Shown here: piece by piece, positions 6,874 to 9,453 of the stretch
How the letters are laid out: each line of letters begins with the position of its first letter
Numbering within the stretch: the stretch's first letter is position 1
Assembly (NCBI GenBank): GCA_027033875.1
Contig: JALVKK010000216.1
Coordinates: forward strand, 1-9,453
Reading direction: 5' to 3'
Origin: Flavobacteriales bacterium
Lineage (GTDB): Bacteria; Bacteroidota; Bacteroidia; Flavobacteriales; Flavobacteriaceae
Length of the DNA: 9,453 bases
Made by a program: the position numbers and the translations under genes
Notes under the pieces: model-generated
Told to the model about the DNA's origin: nothing
What the model saw: the letters and a program-made list of their open reading frames with translations, nothing else
Database searches by the model: none

Positions 6874-7563
6874 ATGATAGCAAAGAGAAAACAAAAAGAT
6901 TGGAACAGTATTAAAACAAACGATTCGTGGCAAATATTTAAAGTTATGTCGGAATTTGTTGAAGGCTTTGAAAAATTGAATAAAATAGGTCCGTCTGTAA
7001 CGATTTTCGGTTCGGCGCGTACCAAAAGTTATGCAGAACATTACAAAATAGCCAAAAAAATAGCTAAAAAATTGGCAGAAGAGGGTTTCGGGATTATCAC
7101 CGGCGGCGGTCCGGGAATTATGGAAGCGGCAAACAGAGGCGCTCAAAAAGGACAGGGTGTTTCTGCGGGCTTAAATATAGTTTTGCCCTTTGAACAAGAT
7201 GCCAATCCGTATATAGACCCGGACAAATTAGTCGATTTTAACTACTTTTTTGTTCGTAAGGTTATGTTTGTCAAATATGCGCAGGCATTTGTCGTAATGC
7301 CGGGAGGTTTCGGAACGCTAGACGAACTTTTTGAAGCCATAACCTTGATTCAAACCAAAAAAATTGAAAAATTTCCGGTCATTTTATATGATTCAAAATT
7401 TTGGAACGGCTTAATTGATTGGATAAAAAGCACATTACGAGATGAATATCATTATATCAGTCCCGAAGATATGGATTTGATTCATTTGACCGATGATATC
7501 GATGAAGTCGTATCAATTATTTCCGATTTTTATGAAAAACGACATTTGAGTCCTAATTTTTAA
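6874..7563 (+). CDS. LOG family / TIGR00730 Rossmann-fold nucleotide hydrolase
   Basis: A 229-residue cytoplasmic protein with the signature of the LOG (lysine decarboxylase-like, in fact phosphoribohydrolase) family. Motifs are TIFGSAR at 43-49, GGGPGIMEAANRGA at 77-90, and PGGFGTLDELFE at 143-154; the last holds the catalytic Arg/Glu-region loop typical of the family. Characterised members remove ribose 5-phosphate from cytokinin nucleotides or other nucleoside monophosphates such as AMP; the true substrate here cannot be read from sequence. The first 40 residues (KQKDWNSIKTNDSWQIFKVM) form an extension common in the bacterial TIGR00730 subgroup. Older annotations call such proteins lysine decarboxylases, which is a misnomer. 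The gene follows a terminator and an inverted repeat, so it probably starts a new transcript. ATG 6874 is chosen as the first in-frame ATG; the ATGs at 6865 and 6870 are in other frames. Confidence 0.9.
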   Translation: MIAKRKQKDWNSIKTNDSWQIFKVMSEFVEGFEKLNKIGPSVTIFGSARTKSYAEHYKIAKKIAKKLAEEGFGIITGGGPGIMEAANRGAQKGQGVSAGLNIVLPFEQDANPYIDPDKLVDFNYFFVRKVMFVKYAQAFVVMPGGFGTLDELFEAITLIQTKKIEKFPVILYDSKFWNGLIDWIKSTLRDEYHYISPEDMDLIHLTDDIDEVVSIISDFYEKRHLSPNF

Positions 7564-7649
7564 GGATTTTAAGTGCTTTTATTTCCTAATAAAGAAGAAC
7601 TATCGGTAAGATGCACACAGTATCAGGTTGATCTGACAAACAAACATTT

Positions 7650-8870
7650 ATGAAATATTCGGTTTACTTATTATTTTTGTTACTGATATTTAAAACAGCA
7701 GCACAGACACAACTTAAATTAATGAGTTACAATTTGTTACATTATCCAACCGGAACCGGTGGTGACAGAAGTGATGCTTTGCGTTATGTATTAAATGATT
7801 ATCAACCTGATATATTTATGGCGTGTGAAATAGAAAATGAAACAGGGGCAAATGAAATATTGGATTATTGTTTGGGATCTCAAAATTATGCTTCTGCAAC
7901 TTTTTCGTACAATCATTCGGGCAATTATTATTTACAGCAATTGTTGTTTTATAACAAGTATAAATTTGAATTGGTTCAAACGACCTATTTGGTAACGACA
8001 GTCAGAGATATCAATCATTATACACTGATGTTAAATGCCGGTAATGCAACGGATTCGGTGTATATCGATATATATATCGGACATTTAAAAGCCGGTAATT
8101 ACAGCAACGACCCGCAAATAAGAGAGGCTATGATCAATGTATTACTCGATGATTTGTCAAATATTCCGTCCGGACATTTTGTGGTGTTTGCCGGTGATTT
8201 TAATTTTTATTCCGCTACCGAACCGGCTTATCAAAATTTACTCAATCCGGCTAATGCGGTTGTGTTTAAAGATCCAATTGATCGTCCGGGAAGCTGGCAC
8301 AACAATGTCAATTTTAAAGATATTCATACCCAATCAACGCACGCATTAAATGAAAATAATTTTGTAGGCGGCGGTTTAGATGACCGTTTTGATTTTATTC
8401 TCTTATCGGAAGATTTGATGAATAGTCCGGTTTTGCACTATATAAACGGTTCCTATGCGGCTTATGGCAATAACGGCAATTGTTTTAACCATTCTATTGT
8501 CAGCTCATATTGTCAAGGAACGACTTACGATTTTACGTTGCGTCAAAATTTGTATAATACGAGTGATCATTTGCCGGTGGTACTGACTTTGGAAACACCG
8601 CTCGTTTTGAAAGAACCGGAATATATCTGCACATCTGATTTTAGTATAGCGGAAGGCAATATCGTGTATTCAGGTTTTCATATTCTTTCGTCGGTAATAG
8701 GTGTGTTTGATCTAAATATTTACAATACGACAGGGCAACTTGTAAAAAACTTTGACAATTGTCAAAATGCAGATTATATTGATGTGTCGGATTGTGCTTC
8801 CGGAATATATTTTATTACAATTCAAGACCTTAATAATCAACAATTTATTAAATTTGTTAAGACTGATTAA
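7650..8870 (+). CDS. Secreted endonuclease/exonuclease/phosphatase family protein
   Basis: A 406-residue protein with a signal peptide (1-18, ends AA|Q) and an EEP (DNase I-like) fold. The family's active-site set is present in order: Asn28 in SYNLLHY, metal-binding Glu60 in ACEIEN, His145 in IGHLKAG, Asp183 and Asn185 in AGDFNFY, Asp248 in DDRFDFILL, and Asp306-His307 in SDHLPVV. It is therefore likely an active metal-dependent phosphodiesterase, either an extracellular or periplasmic nuclease or a related phosphoesterase; sequence does not decide the substrate. The tail (about 325-406) resembles a T9SS type A sorting domain (LNIYNTTGQLVKNF, ASGIYFITI, FIKFVKTD) but lacks the usual YPNP opening. 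No promoter element is clear in the 86-bp spacer, so co-transcription with the LOG gene is possible. The stop codon overlaps the likely start of the next gene. Confidence 0.9.
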   Translation: MKYSVYLLFLLLIFKTAAQTQLKLMSYNLLHYPTGTGGDRSDALRYVLNDYQPDIFMACEIENETGANEILDYCLGSQNYASATFSYNHSGNYYLQQLLFYNKYKFELVQTTYLVTTVRDINHYTLMLNAGNATDSVYIDIYIGHLKAGNYSNDPQIREAMINVLLDDLSNIPSGHFVVFAGDFNFYSATEPAYQNLLNPANAVVFKDPIDRPGSWHNNVNFKDIHTQSTHALNENNFVGGGLDDRFDFILLSEDLMNSPVLHYINGSYAAYGNNGNCFNHSIVSSYCQGTTYDFTLRQNLYNTSDHLPVVLTLETPLVLKEPEYICTSDFSIAEGNIVYSGFHILSSVIGVFDLNIYNTTGQLVKNFDNCQNADYIDVSDCASGIYFITIQDLNNQQFIKFVKTD

Positions 8871-9453
8871 ACATATAGTTACCGGTATATTGTTCTTTGG
8901 ACTGTTTTATTCGGCTCAAGCACAAATATTGGTGCAACGGCACCATATCGATATTGTTTATGACAGTTTGACTAACAGGCTTCGGATCTCTCAACACAGT
9001 TTGCTTGTTAATAATGCTAAGCAACCGATAAAACGTTTGATTTTGTTGAATTGGGCTAATGCTTATGCCAATAAGCATACAGCGTTGGCGCAAATGATTT
9101 TTGAAAATTATGATTTGAATTTTCATTTTTCAACCCCTATGGACAGGGGAGAAGTACAACTCGACAATTTGCAGATTAACGGGGTGAACAATAAGGTAAA
9201 TTTGAAGCAAATTCAACCGGATATTTATACCTTGTCTTTACCGGAAGTATTAAAGCCAAATGACAGTTTAAGACTTGATTTTCAATATGTCATAAAATTG
9301 CCAAAATCTAAATTTACCGGTTACGGTATGGATAGAAAAGGCAATATATTATTGCGAAATTTTTATTTTCACCCGGTACCTTATTTATATCAAACTTATG
9401 CCGACAAAAATATTGATGATTATCCGGCTTTTCCAACGCATTTTAGTATTGAA
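8854..9453 (+). CDS. Secreted M1-aminopeptidase-like protein, N-terminal part (partial)
   Basis: An open frame continues uninterrupted to the window edge (200 codons from TTG 8854) in the frame +1 to the nuclease gene. The start TTG gives a good signal peptide: MLRLIKHIVTG, then hydrophobic ILFFGLFYS, then AQAQ with cleavage near residues 21-24. No ATG lies near this N-terminus, and ATT 8866 is the only other reasonable start. The mature part (HHIDIVYDSLTNRLRISQHS, LILLNWANAYANKHTALAQ, FENYDLNFHF, LDFQYVIKLPKSKFTGYG, KNIDDYP) resembles the N-terminal beta domain of a flavobacterial M1 aminopeptidase-like family, as I recognise it. The catalytic HExxH-E region would lie outside the window, so activity cannot be judged. 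The 17-bp overlap with the nuclease gene suggests translational coupling. Confidence 0.75.
   Translation, partial: MLRLIKHIVTGILFFGLFYSAQAQILVQRHHIDIVYDSLTNRLRISQHSLLVNNAKQPIKRLILLNWANAYANKHTALAQMIFENYDLNFHFSTPMDRGEVQLDNLQINGVNNKVNLKQIQPDIYTLSLPEVLKPNDSLRLDFQYVIKLPKSKFTGYGMDRKGNILLRNFYFHPVPYLYQTYADKNIDDYPAFPTHFSIE

Noticed and set aside
7623..7636. TCAG-GTTGAT-CTGA hairpin upstream of the nuclease gene as a regulatory structure
   Set aside because: A four-base stem in an 86-bp spacer is expected by chance and has no T-tract or other supporting element.
8060..8080. Alternating TATATCGATATATATATCG stretch that could form a hairpin
   Set aside because: It lies within the nuclease coding sequence and is explained by codons for a Tyr/Ile/Asp run; no regulatory context.
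6874..8870. LOG-family hydrolase and secreted nuclease as a joint nucleotide-salvage or defence system
   Set aside because: One product is cytoplasmic and the other exported, with an 86-bp spacer and no shared regulatory signal; adjacency alone is not enough.

Overview
The window looks like a chromosomal segment of a low-GC Bacteroidota bacterium, most likely of the Flavobacteriia/Flavobacteriales type. This rests on four things. Promoter elements match the Bacteroidota consensus (TTTG, about 19 bp, TAnnTTTG), and start codons lack Shine-Dalgarno sequences. One secreted protein carries a type IX secretion (T9SS) type A C-terminal sorting domain, and a second has a related tail. The order CTP synthase then YidC is one I recall as common in this phylum. 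All genes are on the + strand.

Layout. (1) 2-133 is the 3' end of pyrG. (2) 134-321 is an intergenic spacer with two different heptamer tandem arrays, one interrupted by a REP-like element. (3) 322-2265 is yidC, the membrane protein insertase. (4) 2266-2443 is a spacer with a well-formed Bacteroidota promoter. (5) 2444-5386 encodes a 980-residue secreted modular adhesin-like protein: signal peptide, choice-of-anchor J domain, Fn3, SYGDGW-type domain, two copies of an Fn3+J module, and a T9SS sorting domain. (6) A strong terminator at 5412-5445 leads directly into era (5492-6394), which encodes the 16S rRNA-binding GTPase. (7) 6476-6745 is a small conserved-looking gene of unknown function with its own -7 box and terminator. 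(8) 6874-7563 is a LOG/TIGR00730-type Rossmann-fold nucleotide hydrolase. (9) 7650-8870 is a secreted endonuclease/exonuclease/phosphatase-fold protein with a degenerate T9SS-like tail. (10) From 8854 to the window end runs the N-terminal part of a secreted M1-aminopeptidase-like protein, whose likely TTG start overlaps the nuclease gene.

Functionally the window mixes housekeeping genes (pyrG, yidC, era) with cell-surface or secreted genes. YidC inserts inner-membrane proteins. The 980-residue protein and the nuclease are likely exported through Sec and then T9SS. The nuclease and peptidase genes overlap and may be translated together, which suggests extracellular or periplasmic breakdown of nucleic acid and peptides. 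No mobile element with a transposase, CRISPR array, tRNA or rRNA was seen. I see no clear new multi-gene system. The most interesting points are the mosaic module duplication in the adhesin, the REP-like element inside a heptamer array, the nuclease with an atypical sorting tail, and the overlapping nuclease/peptidase pair.
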